DNA of 13,958 nucleotides from Acidimicrobiia bacterium (lineage in GTDB: Bacteria; Actinomycetota; Acidimicrobiia; Spongiisociales; UBA5794), in NCBI GenBank assembly GCA_030599515.1, contig JAUVNV010000034.1, positions 1 through 13,958 of the forward strand. The letters are read 5' to 3'. Positions within the stretch are counted from its first letter, which is position 1. Each line of letters begins with the position of its first letter. This document shows, piece by piece, positions 13,761 through 13,958 of this stretch. The position numbers and the translations under genes are program-made. The notes beneath the pieces are model-generated. The model was not told where the DNA came from. It saw nothing but the letters and a program-made list of their open reading frames with translations, and did no database searches.

Positions 13761-13790
13761 GCGGTCGCGACGCTAGTCGACCGCGACCGC
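13761..13790. repeat. Perfect 9-bp inverted repeat covering the pyr promoter -10
   Basis: On the minus strand GCGGTCGCG (13790-13782) and CGCGACCGC (13769-13761) are exact reverse complements separated by 12 bp that contain the -10 hexamer. The arms cover the promoter spacer and the expected transcription start. It could be an operator for a DNA-binding repressor. If transcription starts further upstream, it could instead form an RNA hairpin. Confidence 0.6.
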
Positions 13791-13799
13791 CCCGGTCAA
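13770..13799 (-). promoter_or_regulatory. Main pyr operon promoter
   Basis: TTGACC (13799-13794) and TAGCGT (13775-13770) are separated by 18 bp, a good housekeeping-sigma promoter of actinobacterial TTGAC/TANNNT type. Transcription should begin near 13765-13762, about 25 nt before the PyrR hairpin. It is the only clear -35/-10 pair upstream of pyrR in the window. Confidence 0.65.
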
Positions 13800-13835
13800 C
13801 CACACTGTCACACCAACGAAGAAGGAGGGGCCTTG

Positions 13836-13854
13836 TACGGAATACGGAGTACGG
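13836..13854 (+). repeat. Tandem TACGGA-type repeat upstream of the pyr promoter
   Basis: TACGGAATACGGAGTACGG is made of near-identical TACGG units spaced 7-8 bp apart and includes the ten-base motif shared with 743-752. It lies about 40 bp upstream of the pyr -35. It could be a dispersed intergenic repeat or a set of regulator half-sites. Confidence 0.35.
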
Positions 13855-13872
13855 CGACCGCAGCGAGTCCGT

Positions 13873-13888
13873 CTTCTTCTTCTTCTTC
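13873..13888 (+). repeat. Short CTT/TTC trinucleotide run
   Basis: Five consecutive CTT units followed by C form a homopurine-homopyrimidine tract (GAA on the minus strand). It is non-coding as far as I can see and could vary in length between strains. Confidence 0.6.
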
Positions 13889-13926
13889 CTCCTCAGGGGG
13901 AGGTGGCCTGAAGGGCCGGTGGGGGT
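13888..13926. repeat. GC-rich double-hairpin element at the window edge
   Basis: CCTCC (13888-13892) pairs with GGAGG (13899-13903), and GGCC (13905-13908) pairs with GGCC (13914-13917), followed by GGTGGGGGT. Arrays of this look, CCTCC-hairpin-GGAGGTGGCC-hairpin, are in my recollection widespread intergenic palindromic elements in GC-rich genomes. No T-tract follows in either direction, so it is not a clear intrinsic terminator. The rest of 13800-13958 contains no gene I can support. Confidence 0.35.
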
Positions 13927-13958
13927 CGGAGTGCAGCGGGGAAGCAACCCGGGCGGGA

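Noticed and set aside
13706..13769. Transcription attenuator (terminator/antiterminator) in the pyr leader
   Set aside because: Only the PyrR hairpin is present; there is no GC stem followed by a T-run, so translational control is favoured.
13741..13947. A 68-codon minus-strand reading frame with a KKKKK stretch upstream of pyrR
   Set aside because: The lysines come from the GAA triplet tract read out of phase. It crosses the promoter, has no good ribosome-binding site and no recognisable domain.
1..13958. CRISPR arrays, tRNA or rRNA genes, transposases, phage genes
   Set aside because: No regularly spaced repeats, cloverleaf sequences, rRNA blocks or mobile-element proteins were seen; every sizeable stretch is accounted for by core genes.

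Overview
The window reads as core chromosome of a high-GC actinobacterium, outside the well-studied model genera. The markers are an actinobacterial integration host factor (mIHF), an ATPase-degenerate PriA, a CoaBC with the PAMHTEMW motif, GTG/TTG starts and TANNNT-type -10 elements. From memory, the gene order is a compacted version of the Mycobacterium tuberculosis pyrR-to-ribG region. Here carAB, metK and the interspersed genes are missing. A class in or near Acidimicrobiia is my guess, not something the sequence proves.

All supported genes lie on the minus strand, so transcription runs from high to low coordinates. From 13958 down to about 13800 is intergenic DNA holding a TTC triplet run, GC-rich hairpins and a TACGGAGTAC-type repeat. 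Next come a strong promoter (-35 at 13794-13799, -10 at 13770-13775) inside a perfect 9-bp inverted repeat, a PyrR-binding hairpin (13722-13739), and a 28-codon leader ORF that overlaps the start of pyrR. Then follow pyrR, pyrB, pyrC, pyrD and pyrF (pyrimidine synthesis), mihF, gmk, rpoZ, coaBC, priA, def, fmt, rsmB, rpe, a REC-GGDEF-like response regulator, an FMN riboswitch and the 5' part of ribD, which runs off the window at base 1.

The genes are packed tightly. Many junctions are GTGA, CTGA, ATGA or TGATG overlaps, so translational coupling is likely throughout. The only two intercistronic gaps of about 50 nt within the pyrR-to-response-regulator array, before rpe and before def, both lack a Shine-Dalgarno and both carry TANNNT exactly 8 nt before the start codon. 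They may be internal leaderless promoters. The array supplies UMP, GMP-to-GDP phosphorylation, coenzyme A, an RNA polymerase subunit, replication restart, initiator-tRNA formylation with peptide deformylation, rRNA methylation, ribulose-5-phosphate metabolism and riboflavin.

The main regulatory points are PyrR translational control at the head of the operon and an FMN riboswitch whose P1 helix contains the ribD Shine-Dalgarno at the tail. I found no CRISPR array, insertion sequence, tRNA or rRNA. The points most worth a second look are the PyrR hairpin/leader-ORF arrangement, the inverted repeat over the pyr promoter, the probable CTG start of priA, the leaderless-type internal promoters, and the GGDDY response regulator set between rpe and ribD.
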